The notes beneath the pieces are model-generated. The model was not told where the DNA came from and made no database searches. It was given only the letters and a program-made list of their open reading frames with translations. Below, one piece after another: positions 15,552-24,701 of a DNA stretch of 64,000 nucleotides. Made by a program: the position numbers and the translations under genes. This DNA comes from Wagnerdoeblera intermedia (GTDB lineage Bacteria > Pseudomonadota > Alphaproteobacteria > Rhodobacterales > Rhodobacteraceae): the NCBI RefSeq assembly GCF_042647465.1, contig NZ_JBHRVN010000004.1; one strand, given 5' to 3'. Every line of letters starts with the position of its first letter. Within the stretch, counting starts at the first letter, position 1.

Positions 15552-17092
15552 GGTCCTTTGCCGCCCTGCTCGAACGTCTGGCCTTCACGCCGGGGCGCAA
15601 TGCCAGCCTGACCCTGATGCGCAATTATCTCACCGCCACGCCCGATCCGGACCGCGGCTGGGCGCTTGCCGTTCTGACCGGTGGCCTGGAGTTGCGGCAC
15701 CTGCGTCCGCAGCTTCTGCGCCGTCTGGCGGCCGAGCGTGTGGATGAGCAGCTCTTCGCGATTTCTTATGAATTTGTCGGCGATCTGGCGGAAACGATTG
15801 CGCTCCTTTGGCCCGAACCGGCGGAATATCACGATGTGCATCTGTCTCAGGCGGTGGCTCTGCTGGCCGCAGATGACCGTGCGGGCAGCAATCTGGTCGC
15901 CCTGCTCAACCAACTGCCCAAAGAAGAGCGCTTTGCGCTTCTGAAACTCGCCACCGGCAATCTGCGGGTCGGCGTCTCAGGGCGCCTGGCGCGCACCGCA
16001 CTGGCGGGCATCGGCACGCGCAGCCTGTCAGAGATCGAAGAGATCTGGCACGGCCTGGCCCCGCCCTACCCCGGGCTTTTCGACTGGCTGGCCGGGGGAC
16101 CGCTGCCTGAGGTCTCGGCCACGGCCCGGTTCCGGCCGGTCATGCTGTCGACCCCGGTCACGGAAGAGACGCTGCCGGGATTTGATCCGGCAGATTATGC
16201 CGCCGAATGGAAATGGGACGGCATCCGGGTGCAGCTGGTCTGCGAGGAGGGACAGCGCCGGATCTATGCCCGCTCGGGCGATGAAATCTCCGGCAGCTTT
16301 CCCGATCTGCTCGAGGGGCTGGACTTTGAAGGCGCGGTGGACGGGGAACTTCTTGTGGCGCGGGGCGGCGTGATCGCTCCCTTTGCGGATCTGCAAAAGC
16401 GGCTTGGCCGCAAGACGGTCAGCCGCGCCACCATGGCCGAATTCCCGGCCCATCTCAGGCTCTATGATCTGCTGCAACTGGGCCGCGAAGATCTGCGCCC
16501 GCTGCCGTTTCGGGAACGTCGTCAGCGGCTTGAGGCGCTGCCCCCCCTCAGCCCGCGGGTCGATCTGTCACCGCTGCTGCCCTTTGAGGACTGGCAGGCG
16601 CTGGCCGCTCTGCGCGCCGATCCCCCGGAGGTGGTGATTGAGCGGGTCATGCTGAAGGCCTGGGACAGCCCCTATCTTGGCGGGCGGCCGCGCGGCCCCT
16701 GGCTGAAGTGGAAGCGCGCGCCGATGCAGATTGATGCGGTGCTGCTTTACGCCCAGGCGGGTCATGGCAAACGCGCGGGCTATTACAGTGATCTGACCTT
16801 CGGCCTCTGGCATCAGGGGGCGCTGGTGCCGGTGGGCAAGGCTTATTCCGGCTTTACCGATGAGGAACTCAAGCGCCTTGACCGCTTCATCCGCAAAGAG
16901 ACCCGCGACCGTTTTGGCCCGGTGCGGCAGGTCACGCCCAGCCTGGTGCTTGAGGTGGCTTTTGAGGGGGTGAACCGCTCTGCCCGGCATAAATCGGGGG
17001 TGGCGCTGCGCTTTCCCCGCGTCTCGCGCATCCGCTGGGACAAACCCGCCGCCGAGGCCGATCAGCTGAGCGCGCTTGAGGCTTTGTTGTGA
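15548..17092 (+). CDS. ATP-dependent DNA ligase of the ligase-associated repair cluster
   Basis: 514 aa with an N-terminal helical DNA-binding domain (about 1-190), an adenylation domain and an OB-fold C terminus. The adenylated Lys222 lies in EWKWDGIR (motif I); motif III-like LRLYDLLQL and motif V-like PWLKWKRAPMQIDAVLL follow. This is the family TIGR04120 ligase of bacterial repair, separate from the NAD-dependent replicative LigA. The ATG overlaps the exonuclease stop (ATGA) and its own stop overlaps the helicase start, so expression is coupled. Confidence 0.94.
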   Translation: MRSFAALLERLAFTPGRNASLTLMRNYLTATPDPDRGWALAVLTGGLELRHLRPQLLRRLAAERVDEQLFAISYEFVGDLAETIALLWPEPAEYHDVHLSQAVALLAADDRAGSNLVALLNQLPKEERFALLKLATGNLRVGVSGRLARTALAGIGTRSLSEIEEIWHGLAPPYPGLFDWLAGGPLPEVSATARFRPVMLSTPVTEETLPGFDPADYAAEWKWDGIRVQLVCEEGQRRIYARSGDEISGSFPDLLEGLDFEGAVDGELLVARGGVIAPFADLQKRLGRKTVSRATMAEFPAHLRLYDLLQLGREDLRPLPFRERRQRLEALPPLSPRVDLSPLLPFEDWQALAALRADPPEVVIERVMLKAWDSPYLGGRPRGPWLKWKRAPMQIDAVLLYAQAGHGKRAGYYSDLTFGLWHQGALVPVGKAYSGFTDEELKRLDRFIRKETRDRFGPVRQVTPSLVLEVAFEGVNRSARHKSGVALRFPRVSRIRWDKPAAEADQLSALEALL

Positions 17093-19536
17093 GCGCACTT
17101 CCCCCCCGGTTTCAGGCCTGGTTTGAGGCACGGGGCTGGCAGCCCCATCCGCATCAGATCGCGCTTTTGCAGGCCAAGGGTGACAGCCTGCTGATCGCGC
17201 CCACAGGGGGCGGCAAGACCCTGGCGGGCTTTCTGCCGACGCTGATTGAACTGGCGGAAAGTGATTTCAAGGGCTTACACACGATCTATGTCTCGCCGCT
17301 GAAGGCGCTGACGGCGGATATCGCGCGCAACCTTGCCAGCCCGATCGCGGAAATCGGCCTCCGGATCCGGGTTGAGGACCGCACCGGTGACACCCCGGCC
17401 TCAAAGCGCAGCCGCCAGCGGGTGGACCCGCCGCAGATCCTGCTGACCACGCCGGAAAGCCTGGCGCTGATGCTGTCATGGCCGCAGGCGGCGAAGATCT
17501 TTGCGGGCCTCAGGCGGGTGCTGCTGGATGAGTTACACACCATGGAGGAAAGCCGGCGCGGCGATCTTTTGATGCTGGGTCTGGCGCGTCTGCGCAGCCT
17601 GTCGCCGGGGCTGCAGGTCACCGGGCTGTCGGCCACGGTGGATGATCCGGAGCGGCTTGCGGCTTATATGGGAGGGGCCGAGGTGCTGCGTGCGGGCGGC
17701 GGGCTCGCCCCCGACCTCGGGCTTCTGCCCACCACCGCGCCGCCGCCCTGGGCCGGGGCGGGCGGGCGCTATGCGGCTGCGGATGTGATCCGGGCGGTCT
17801 CAGAGGCGAAATCGACGCTGATCTTTCACCACTCCCGCGCCCAGGCAGAGCTTTTTTTTCAGGCGCTGTGGCTGGCCAATTCAGAGGGGTTGCCCATCGC
17901 GCTGCATCACGGCTCGCTCTCGCGCGAGGCGCGGGGCAAGGTTGAGGCGGCCATGGCGACGGGGGCTTTGCGCGCTGTGGTCGCCACCTCAAGCCTTGAT
18001 CTGGGGATCGACTGGGGGGATGTGGATCTGGTGATCCAGGTCGGCTCTCCGCGCAAAATCCGCCAGTTGGTTCAACGGATTGGCCGATCCAATCACCGCT
18101 ACGACAGCCCGTCGAAGGCACGTCTTCTGCCGGTGAACCGCTTTGATGTGATCGAATGCCTGGCCGCCATTGAGGCCGTGCGCAGCGGCGATCTGGACGG
18201 GCCTGAACACCACCCCGGCGCGCCGGAGGTGCTGTGCCAGCATATCCTGAACACGGCCTGCGCCGGGCCGTTTGCAGCTGATGCGCTGTTTGCGGAGGTG
18301 CGCAGCGCCGGTCCCTACGGCGCGCTGAGCCGAGCGGAATTTGATGACTGCCTGCAGTTTGCCGCCACGGGGGGCTATGCGCTGAAGGCCTATGACCGCT
18401 GGCAGCGGCTGATGGAGCGCGACGGATTGTGGCGGCTGCGTGATCCCAGGGCCGCGCGGGTGATCCGTATGAACATCGGCACCATCGTGCAGCGAGAAAT
18501 GGTCCGCGTGCGGCGGCGTGGCGGTGGTGAGGGCGGATTGATCGGAGAGATCGAAGAGCGTTTCGCCGCCACCCTGCGCCCGGGTGACAGCTTTCTGCTC
18601 GGCGGTCAGGTCCTGCGGGTGGACCGCTTCAAAGAACTGACCCTGGAAGTGACCCCCCGCCCGAAGGGAGAGCCGAAGATCCCGGCCTTCAACGGCGATG
18701 CGCCCGGTGCCTCGCCGGAACTCTCGGCCCGCGTTGCGCGGCTGGTGAGGGCGGGCGGCACGGGTCTGCCCGCCCCGGTGCAGGACTGGCTGGCGCTGCA
18801 GGCCGAACGCTCGCGCCTGCCGCGCGAGGGGCGGCTTTTGTGCGAGATCTTCCCCCATCAGGGGGCTCACAACCTGGCACTCTATCCCTTTGCCGGAAAG
18901 CGGGCGCATCAGACCCTCGGTCTGATCCTGAGCCACCATATGGAACTGGCGGGTCTGGCCCCTTTGGGCTTTATCGCAACAGATCACGCGCTTCTGATCC
19001 GCTCGGCCCTGCCCGTCACCGATCCGGATGCGCTTTTTGACCCTGCGGCAGCGGCAGAGGGCTTTGAGGACTGGCGGGCGGGCACCTCGCTTCTCAAGCG
19101 GGTCTTTCGCGATGTGGCCACCGTGGCGGGGCTTTTGCACCGCCAGCTTCCCGGTGCGCGGAAAACCGGGCGGCAGGCCAGCTTTTCATCTGACATCATC
19201 TTTGAAGTGCTGCGCCGCCATGAGCCTGACCACCTGCTGCTGCGCGCCACGGAAGCGGAATTGCGCCACAGCCTGCTCGATCTGGACCGCCTGGGCGATC
19301 TTGCGCAAAGCCTGCCGCAGCTTGATCCGGTCTTCACCGATCGCGTCACGCCACTGGCGGCCCCGCTGCTGCTGGAGATGGGCCGGGTGCGCCTGGCCGG
19401 AGCCGGACAGGAACGCGCCGCCGCCCGCATGGCCGAGGCGCTGATGGATCAATCCGGTCTCTCCAGCCTGCGCGAGCCTGAACCCGCGCCTTTAAATCCC
19501 GGCGGCGGAGCGCTGGGGCCGGGGATTGCCCGATGA
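17089..19536 (+). CDS. Ligase-associated DNA damage response DEXH-box helicase (Lhr-like)
   Basis: 815-aa superfamily 2 helicase of the Lhr-core type (family TIGR04121). Walker A is APTGGGKT near residue 38, motif II is LLDELHTMEES, and motif III is TGLSATVDD. Motif VI is QRIGRSNHR, followed by the winged-helix and Lhr-specific regions (from about residue 380). It probably unwinds DNA 3' to 5' for the partner nucleases. The start is GTG at 17089 within the ligase stop (GTGA). Confidence 0.94.
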   Translation: MSALPPRFQAWFEARGWQPHPHQIALLQAKGDSLLIAPTGGGKTLAGFLPTLIELAESDFKGLHTIYVSPLKALTADIARNLASPIAEIGLRIRVEDRTGDTPASKRSRQRVDPPQILLTTPESLALMLSWPQAAKIFAGLRRVLLDELHTMEESRRGDLLMLGLARLRSLSPGLQVTGLSATVDDPERLAAYMGGAEVLRAGGGLAPDLGLLPTTAPPPWAGAGGRYAAADVIRAVSEAKSTLIFHHSRAQAELFFQALWLANSEGLPIALHHGSLSREARGKVEAAMATGALRAVVATSSLDLGIDWGDVDLVIQVGSPRKIRQLVQRIGRSNHRYDSPSKARLLPVNRFDVIECLAAIEAVRSGDLDGPEHHPGAPEVLCQHILNTACAGPFAADALFAEVRSAGPYGALSRAEFDDCLQFAATGGYALKAYDRWQRLMERDGLWRLRDPRAARVIRMNIGTIVQREMVRVRRRGGGEGGLIGEIEERFAATLRPGDSFLLGGQVLRVDRFKELTLEVTPRPKGEPKIPAFNGDAPGASPELSARVARLVRAGGTGLPAPVQDWLALQAERSRLPREGRLLCEIFPHQGAHNLALYPFAGKRAHQTLGLILSHHMELAGLAPLGFIATDHALLIRSALPVTDPDALFDPAAAAEGFEDWRAGTSLLKRVFRDVATVAGLLHRQLPGARKTGRQASFSSDIIFEVLRRHEPDHLLLRATEAELRHSLLDLDRLGDLAQSLPQLDPVFTDRVTPLAAPLLLEMGRVRLAGAGQERAAARMAEALMDQSGLSSLREPEPAPLNPGGGALGPGIAR

Positions 19537-20186
19537 GCGATTTTTCCTTTCGCTTCCATGGCCTGCGGCTGGTTGCACGGCCCTCCGGCGCGCTCTGGCA
19601 GCCCGAGACCCGCTGTCTGACGGTGAGTGATCTGCATCTGGGACGCTCGACCCGGATGGCGCGGCTGCGCCACCAGCTGCTGCCGCCCTATGAGACCTCC
19701 GAGACGCTGCGGCGTCTGGGCGCCGAGATTGCGGCGCTGAACCCGCTGCGGGTCATCAGCCTTGGCGACAGTTTTGATGATGCTGCGGCCATGACGGAAC
19801 TCTCGCCCCCCGATCTGGAGGCGTTACAGCGCCTGATCGCGGGGCGGGACTGGGTCTGGATCAGCGGCAACCACGACCCGAGCCCGCAAAACCCGCCCTT
19901 TGGCGGTGGCTTTGCGCAAAGCCACCGTGACAGCCCCGACAGTCCGATCCTGCGCCACATCCGCGCGGAGCCGGGACCGGATATTTCAGGGCATCTGCAT
20001 CCGGTGGTGCCTTTGGGCGGGCGGCGCTGGCGGGCTTTTCTGGTCAGCCGCAACCATCTGATTCTGCCCGCTTTTGGCACCTATACCGGCGGGCTGGAGA
20101 TCTCGGACCCGGCCTTTGACGGCTGGCTGCGACCCGGCCATGCGCTTTTATGCGCCAGCCGGATCATGGAAGTACCGCTGCCCTGA
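19533..20186 (+). CDS. pdeM: Ligase-associated DNA damage response endonuclease PdeM
   Basis: 217-aa calcineurin-like metallophosphoesterase. Metal-binding motifs appear in order: SDLHLGRS, LGDSFDD, SGNHDPS and SGHLHP. This is the family TIGR04123 member of the cluster, thought to act as a nuclease on damaged DNA. It overlaps the helicase stop by ATGA and closes the operon. The convergent copper chaperone gene ends three bases downstream. Confidence 0.93.
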   Translation: MSDFSFRFHGLRLVARPSGALWQPETRCLTVSDLHLGRSTRMARLRHQLLPPYETSETLRRLGAEIAALNPLRVISLGDSFDDAAAMTELSPPDLEALQRLIAGRDWVWISGNHDPSPQNPPFGGGFAQSHRDSPDSPILRHIRAEPGPDISGHLHPVVPLGGRRWRAFLVSRNHLILPAFGTYTGGLEISDPAFDGWLRPGHALLCASRIMEVPLP

Positions 20187-20189
20187 GGC

Positions 20190-20690
20190 TCAGTGATGGG
20201 CGTGACCGCCCTTCCCCTTCGCCTCACCTGCGGGCTTTTTGACGGCTTCAACGGCGAATTCCACCTCAAGACGGCCCGCTTTATCAAAGATCAGCACGCC
20301 GGGCAGACGGCTGCCCGCTTCAAGGCCCGATTTCAGCCCCATGAACATGACGTGATACCCGCCGCGCTCAAAGGCCACCGTCTCACCGGCGGGAAGGTCA
20401 ATCGCCTCAACATGCACCATTTTCGCCGAACCATCGCTGCCGTGCTCGGTGATATGCACCTCAGCGCGTTCGGCAAAATCCACCTCAACGCCGATCAGAC
20501 GATCCGCCTCAGTGCCGGTATTGGTGACAGCGAAAAAGCCACCCGCCGTCATGGCGCGGGTCATGGGCTGCGGGATCGCCGGATGGGCGACGGAAAGGTC
20601 ACCGATTTTATAGTCATGCGCAAAGGCCGGAACGGCAAAGGAAACGGCCAGCAGAAGGCCACGGGTCAGATTGGAAAACATTGACTTCAT
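20190..20690 (-). CDS. Periplasmic copper chaperone PCu(A)C
   Basis: 166 aa with a signal peptide (residues 1-24, cut after AFA). The Cu(I) site of the family, H(M)x10Mx21HxM, is visible as the first His/Glu of EVHITEHGSDGSAKMVHVE, the Met of that segment, and YHVMFMG downstream. The C terminus ends in a His-rich GKGGHAHH tail that may bind extra metal. PCu(A)C delivers copper to the CuA site of cytochrome oxidase. It lies 48 bases after the small cysteine-containing gene on the same strand, probably co-transcribed. Confidence 0.92.
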   Translation of the reverse strand: MKSMFSNLTRGLLLAVSFAVPAFAHDYKIGDLSVAHPAIPQPMTRAMTAGGFFAVTNTGTEADRLIGVEVDFAERAEVHITEHGSDGSAKMVHVEAIDLPAGETVAFERGGYHVMFMGLKSGLEAGSRLPGVLIFDKAGRLEVEFAVEAVKKPAGEAKGKGGHAHH

Positions 20691-20738
20691 CCATAGGGGC
20701 TGCGCGCGGCGCGGGGCGCACGCGATTTCAGGGAAAGA

Positions 20739-21104
20739 TCAGACCAGTCGTTTCCCTGAGGGCGGATCGCGGATCGCCCCCGGCCCTGACATACGCGGCT
20801 GCACCGGCGTGACGGCAACCCGCGTCGCAAGCGCGCCAAGAAGCCTCGGCAGGGGGGCGGCCCCGGCCTGCGCCGGACCCGCCAGATCCCAGGCCGTCTG
20901 CGGCAGGCAGGCGTGGCAGGGCGCGGCGCTGCCGTCTTCCATGCCGCACAGATCGTCAGGCGTGGCCCCCATCATGATCGCTTCCGCGATCTGCGCCTCC
21001 ATCAGCGAGGGCGCAATATGGCGCGGCCCCGCCATAAGCGCCAGGAACAGCGCCGGAAGGGCAAGCAGCGGCAAAAACCGCAGAAGGCGCAGTGCGGGCG
21101 TCAT
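20739..21104 (-). CDS. Small membrane-anchored Cys-rich protein (DUF2946-like)
   Basis: 121 aa if started at the ATG at 21104 (AGAGG close upstream); an earlier ATG at 21152 adds 16 residues. An N-terminal hydrophobic segment (residues 5-26) is followed by LCGMEDGSAAPCHACLP, a Cys/His/Met cluster of the kind seen in DUF2946 proteins beside copper genes. It sits directly upstream of the PCu(A)C chaperone on the same strand. Metal handling is an inference; I do not recognise it firmly. Confidence 0.6.
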   Translation of the reverse strand: MTPALRLLRFLPLLALPALFLALMAGPRHIAPSLMEAQIAEAIMMGATPDDLCGMEDGSAAPCHACLPQTAWDLAGPAQAGAAPLPRLLGALATRVAVTPVQPRMSGPGAIRDPPSGKRLV

Positions 21105-21185
21105 AGCCTCTGTCTGCGCCGGTCGGCGTTCAAAAGCAAGAGGCGGCTCCATCGCGCCGGGGTGCCAGGGGACAGTGGCGGCCCT

Positions 21186-21638
21186 TTACGGCCCCATCAC
21201 CTGCGCCGCGACCCGGGGAGAGGCTGCCATATCTTCGAGCGTCAGGGATTCGATGATCAGAAGATAAGACCAGAAAACTTCGGCAAAGACCTTGCGGATG
21301 CGGCAGGCGGCTTCATCGGCGCAGTCTTCGCAGCGCTGATAATAATTGCGCGACAGGCAGGGCAGCGGCGCGATGGGCCCGTCAATCAGGCGCAGAAGTT
21401 CGGTAATCTGAATCTCAACCGGGCGCTTGAGCAGCAGATAGCCCCCCGACCGGCCCCGGATGGAGGTGATAATCCCGGCATTTCGCACCTCAAGCAGGAT
21501 ATGCTCAAGAAAGCGTTTCGGCGTGGCCGAACGGCGGGCGATTTCTTCGATGGTCAGAGGCTCCGGGCGCTCGCGCGCGGCCTCATCGGCCAGCACCAGC
21601 AGCGCCTTCAGTGCATATTTCATCTTCTGCGTAATCAT
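21186..21638 (-). CDS. Rrf2 family transcriptional regulator
   Basis: 150 aa. The winged-helix domain begins MKYALKALLVLADE and has EEIARRSATPKRFLEHIL as recognition helix region and IRGRSGGYLL as the wing. After it come four cysteines spaced C-x8-C-x2-C-x5-C (from CLSRNYYQRC onward), consistent with an Fe-S-sensing Rrf2 protein, though the spacing is not that of canonical IscR. It lies 81 bases upstream of the copper gene pair on the same strand and may regulate it or a distant regulon. Confidence 0.9.
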   Translation of the reverse strand: MITQKMKYALKALLVLADEAARERPEPLTIEEIARRSATPKRFLEHILLEVRNAGIITSIRGRSGGYLLLKRPVEIQITELLRLIDGPIAPLPCLSRNYYQRCEDCADEAACRIRKVFAEVFWSYLLIIESLTLEDMAASPRVAAQVMGP

Positions 21639-21746
21639 CGCGCCGCCCGTGCTCTGCGTGCCCCTTTCCGGTCACGCCTCCCCGTTCCGAATGCCCGCTT
21701 TCCCCCCGGCTGACCAGCCCCTTTGGCAAAAAGGGTGAAGCGGTGA

Positions 21747-21769
21747 CCGCCGGGCCGCAGGCCCGGCGG
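21747..21769 (-). terminator. Strong GC hairpin after the acyl-CoA dehydrogenase gene
   Basis: A ten-bp perfect stem (21747-21756 with 21760-21769) with a three-base loop lies eight bases past the dehydrogenase stop. No adjacent T tract on the minus strand; CCCTTTTTGCC comes about 15 bases later. Possible terminator. Confidence 0.4.
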
Positions 21770-21777
21770 CGCCAGGA

Positions 21778-22932
21778 TCAGACCCCGGCGCGCAAAGCGC
21801 GGGCGATGACGATGTTCTGCACCTCTCCGGTGCCGTCCATACATTCCGTGACCCGCACGCCGTTGAGCTGGCGCGGCAGATGGTTCTCGCGCTTGAGCGC
21901 ATTGGCCCCCATGGCACGCATGGCCTGGCTGATCCCCTCAAAGGCGGTGCGGCAGGCGTATTTCTTGGCATGAGCCGTAAGTGCGGCAACCGGGCTTCCT
22001 GCCTCAAAGGGACGGGCGGCCTGAAAGGTCAGCGCGCGGCTGGCCTCAAGCCCGGTGGCCACCTCTGCGAGAGTGAAGGCCATGGCCTGATGATCGATCA
22101 CCGCACGGCCAAAGGTCTGCCGCTCTGCCGCATAGCCAAGCGCGACATCCAAAGCCCCCGCCAGCGCGCCGTTGCACATCGCGGCCACACCAAGGCGGGC
22201 GACATCAATGCCATACATCGCCGCGCGAAAGGCCGTTCCGGTGGCGAAGGCGACATCGGCCTCTGTCAGCTCAATGCCGTCGAAGGCCGCGTCGGTGGTG
22301 CCCATGGCCATATTGCCGGTCAGATCCAGCGCGTCTGAGGTCGATAGCCCCGCCATATCGCGGCGCAGGATCACGGCATTGATCCCCTTTGCCCCGCTGC
22401 CCGGCGCCGTCTGGCAGAAGGTCGCAAAGACATCGGCCCAGCGGCCGTTGGTCACCCAGGCCTTCGCCCCGCTCACACGGTAGCCGCCCTCAACCGGGGT
22501 GGCCGCGCAGGTGATGGCGGTGGCATCGGTTCCGGTCTGCGGCTCGGTCAGAAGGAAGGCCCCGATGCTTTCACCGCTCATCAGCCCGGGCAAAGTGCGA
22601 TCGCGCAGCGCCGCATTGGGGCTGAGAGAGGTTGCGATGGTCACCGCCGTATGCACCGCCAGCGCGCAGGTGAAGCCCACATCCCGCCGCGCCAGCTCCT
22701 CATAACAGCGCAGCAGCGTTGCCACGCTCTCGCCATGCCCGCCGAGGTCCTTCGGCACCAGAATGGGCGCGACCAGCGGGATGATCCGGCGCAAAGCCGC
22801 CTCCGGCGAGGCCATCCCGCGATCCCAGGCCTCTGCGTTCAGGCGCAGCTCCCTTTCGGCGAAATCCCGTGCGTCCTGCACGCGGTCTTCATTCACCACC
22901 CCCTCCGGATGGCACAGCAACTGATAGCTCAT
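21778..22932 (-). CDS. Acyl-CoA dehydrogenase family protein
   Basis: 384-aa FAD enzyme oxidising an acyl-CoA to the enoyl-CoA. Features: LTEPQTGTDATAI (FAD/substrate loop), SGAKAWVTNG, then the C-terminal helical domain with ERQTFGRAVIDHQAMAF and MDGTGEVQNIVIARAL. The catalytic base position (near ECMDGTGE) reads as expected for short or branched-chain members, but substrate cannot be fixed. The gene is transcribed alone, toward Rrf2. Confidence 0.92.
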   Translation of the reverse strand: MSYQLLCHPEGVVNEDRVQDARDFAERELRLNAEAWDRGMASPEAALRRIIPLVAPILVPKDLGGHGESVATLLRCYEELARRDVGFTCALAVHTAVTIATSLSPNAALRDRTLPGLMSGESIGAFLLTEPQTGTDATAITCAATPVEGGYRVSGAKAWVTNGRWADVFATFCQTAPGSGAKGINAVILRRDMAGLSTSDALDLTGNMAMGTTDAAFDGIELTEADVAFATGTAFRAAMYGIDVARLGVAAMCNGALAGALDVALGYAAERQTFGRAVIDHQAMAFTLAEVATGLEASRALTFQAARPFEAGSPVAALTAHAKKYACRTAFEGISQAMRAMGANALKRENHLPRQLNGVRVTECMDGTGEVQNIVIARALRAGV

Positions 22933-22990
22933 ATCCCCTCCCTGCCCCTCGCAGTGGGGTCAGTTTCACTGAGGCGGCAGAGGGATGCAA

Positions 22991-23500
22991 TCAGCCCTTA
23001 GGCGGTTCCCCCAGCGGAAGATCCTCGCTTAAGACCCCTTCAAGCACCAGAAGCTGCCGCTTGACCGCAAGCCCCCCGGCAAAGCCGGTCAGGCTGCCAT
23101 TGCCGCCGATCACCCGATGGCAGGGCACCAGAATCGGCAAAGGGTTCCGCCCGTTCGCCGCCCCCACCGCCCGCGACGCGCCCGGAGTGCCCAGATCGCG
23201 GGCCAGATCGCTGTAGCTGCGGGTCTGCCCCCAGGGGATCTGGCGCAAAAGCCCCCAGACCCGGTGCTGAAAGTCGGTGCCCTGCGGGGCGAGGGGCAGA
23301 TCAAAGCTGCGCAGGTCGCCTGCGAAATAAGCGCGAAGCTGCGCTTTCAGCCCCGTAAAACGCGAAGGATCCTCGCGCCAGCCGGGCTGCGGGCCACGGG
23401 CGGTTTTGCCGCTGGCGAATTGCAGCTCGCAAAGCCCCTCTTCGGTTGCCGCCGCCAGAAGTGCTCCGACGGGTGTTTCAATGCGCGTCCAGTGAACCTG
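22991..23500 (-). CDS. ogt: Methylated-DNA-[protein]-cysteine S-methyltransferase
   Basis: 169 aa. The suicide acceptor cysteine is in ILVPCHRVIGGNGSLTGFAGG; the DNA-binding helix is TRSYSDLARDLGTPGASRAVG. It repairs O6-methylguanine and O4-methylthymine. No AdaA domain is present, so this is the Ogt form. I prefer the ATG at 23500 (MQVHWTRIETPVG), the usual family N terminus; an upstream start at 23542 adds 14 unlikely residues. It diverges from the membrane protein at 23603. Confidence 0.93.
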   Translation of the reverse strand, partial: QVHWTRIETPVGALLAAATEEGLCELQFASGKTARGPQPGWREDPSRFTGLKAQLRAYFAGDLRSFDLPLAPQGTDFQHRVWGLLRQIPWGQTRSYSDLARDLGTPGASRAVGAANGRNPLPILVPCHRVIGGNGSLTGFAGGLAVKRQLLVLEGVLSEDLPLGEPPKG

Positions 23501-23602
23501 CATAGCCGGGCCTTTCGCAGAACTCTGCCCGCAGACTGTCAAAGCCCGCGCCCCCGCGCAATCGGGCTTGTCCTGCCCGGCCCGCTCAGGATCTATGAGG
23601 CC

Positions 23603-24664
23603 ATGCGACAGGCACTCTATCTTGGCTCACGGCTGGCCCTCTTTGGCGCGACCCTCGGGGCGGCGCTCTGGGGCTGGTCGCAACAGCCCTTCACCGCCGC
23701 TCTTGTTGAGCGCAGCGCCGAAAGCGCCGCCCGCGCCATCGAGGCGCAGTTTCGGCGCAGCTTCACCCCCGAGGCCGCAGCAGACCGCATCCGGACGGCG
23801 CTTGAGACCGGGGATGACTTCCGCGCCCTCTGGCTGGCGGACCTGGCCGATGAGGAAGCACTGCCCCTGCCCCCCGATCTGAACCTTGAGATCGAGGCGC
23901 TGCGGGCCTCACGCGAGGGGGTGATGGCGGGCGCGATGGATTGCGCCGCCTGCGCCTGGGACATCCGCAGCTGTGCCAGCCTCTCGGAGATCGCCTTCTG
24001 CGCCGTGCCCGTTGAGATGACGCCTCTGGGCGATCTCAATGCGCTGCGCCGTCAGGGCACGGCGGCGCTGGCCGGTGAAGAGGTGGACAGACTGGAAACC
24101 GGGCTGGCGCTGGTCGGGCTTGCCGCCACCTCAGCCATTCTGGTGACGGGGGGCGGCTCTGCGCTGGTAAAGGCGGGGGCCACGGCTTTGCGGGGGGCAA
24201 AGCGGCTGGACAGTCTGACGCCCGGGGTGGCACGGATAATCGGCAGCCTTGGCGATCTGCCGATCCGCTGGCCGGCGGTGCTGCGCGGCGCGCCGCTGGA
24301 GGAGATCACCGATGCGGCGCGGCTGACACGGGTGACCGATATGGCCAAAGACATCGGCCGCATCGCGGCCAATACCTCTGCGTCCGAGACGCTGCTGGTG
24401 CTGCGCCACATCGACAGCGCGGAGGATGCCGCACGGCTGGCGCGGGTGTCGGATGTGGCGAAGGCAAAAACCGCCTCCCGTCTGGAAGTGCTTGGGAAAT
24501 CGCGGATCTTTCGCGCAACTCTGCGGCTGTCGGATACCGCTGTTGCGGCTTTTGCCGCGCTTTGGGCCGGGATCACCGGGCTTTTCAGCCTGATTGCGGG
24601 CTGGCTGATGCAGGGTGTTCTGCGTCTGCTGAAGCCCCCGCCACAGCGGCGCGGCTGGCGGTAA
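23603..24664 (+). CDS. Hypothetical membrane protein with internal repeat
   Basis: 353 aa, not recognised. One N-terminal hydrophobic helix (residues 4-25), a four-cysteine patch at residues 114-133 (DCAACAWDIRSC, then FC), a central hydrophobic stretch (167-190) and a C-terminal membrane helix (about 312-340). A motif is repeated 38 residues apart: DAARLTRVTDMAK at 237 and DAARLARVSDVAK at 275. The ATG at 23603 is chosen because earlier in-frame starts run through ogt on the other strand. It has its own terminator. It resembles proteins seen only in Rhodobacterales; function unknown. Confidence 0.72.
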   Translation: MRQALYLGSRLALFGATLGAALWGWSQQPFTAALVERSAESAARAIEAQFRRSFTPEAAADRIRTALETGDDFRALWLADLADEEALPLPPDLNLEIEALRASREGVMAGAMDCAACAWDIRSCASLSEIAFCAVPVEMTPLGDLNALRRQGTAALAGEEVDRLETGLALVGLAATSAILVTGGGSALVKAGATALRGAKRLDSLTPGVARIIGSLGDLPIRWPAVLRGAPLEEITDAARLTRVTDMAKDIGRIAANTSASETLLVLRHIDSAEDAARLARVSDVAKAKTASRLEVLGKSRIFRATLRLSDTAVAAFAALWAGITGLFSLIAGWLMQGVLRLLKPPPQRRGWR

Positions 24665-24668
24665 AGAA

Positions 24669-24695
24669 AAAGCCCGCAGGCGGACTGCGGGCTTT
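24669..24695. terminator. Bidirectional terminator between 23603 gene and ispG
   Basis: An 11-bp perfect stem, AAAGCCCGCAG (24669-24679) with CTGCGGGCTTT (24685-24695), with A and T runs on either side. It ends seven bases before the convergent ispG stop. Confidence 0.88.
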
Positions 24696-24701
24696 AGCGG
24701 A

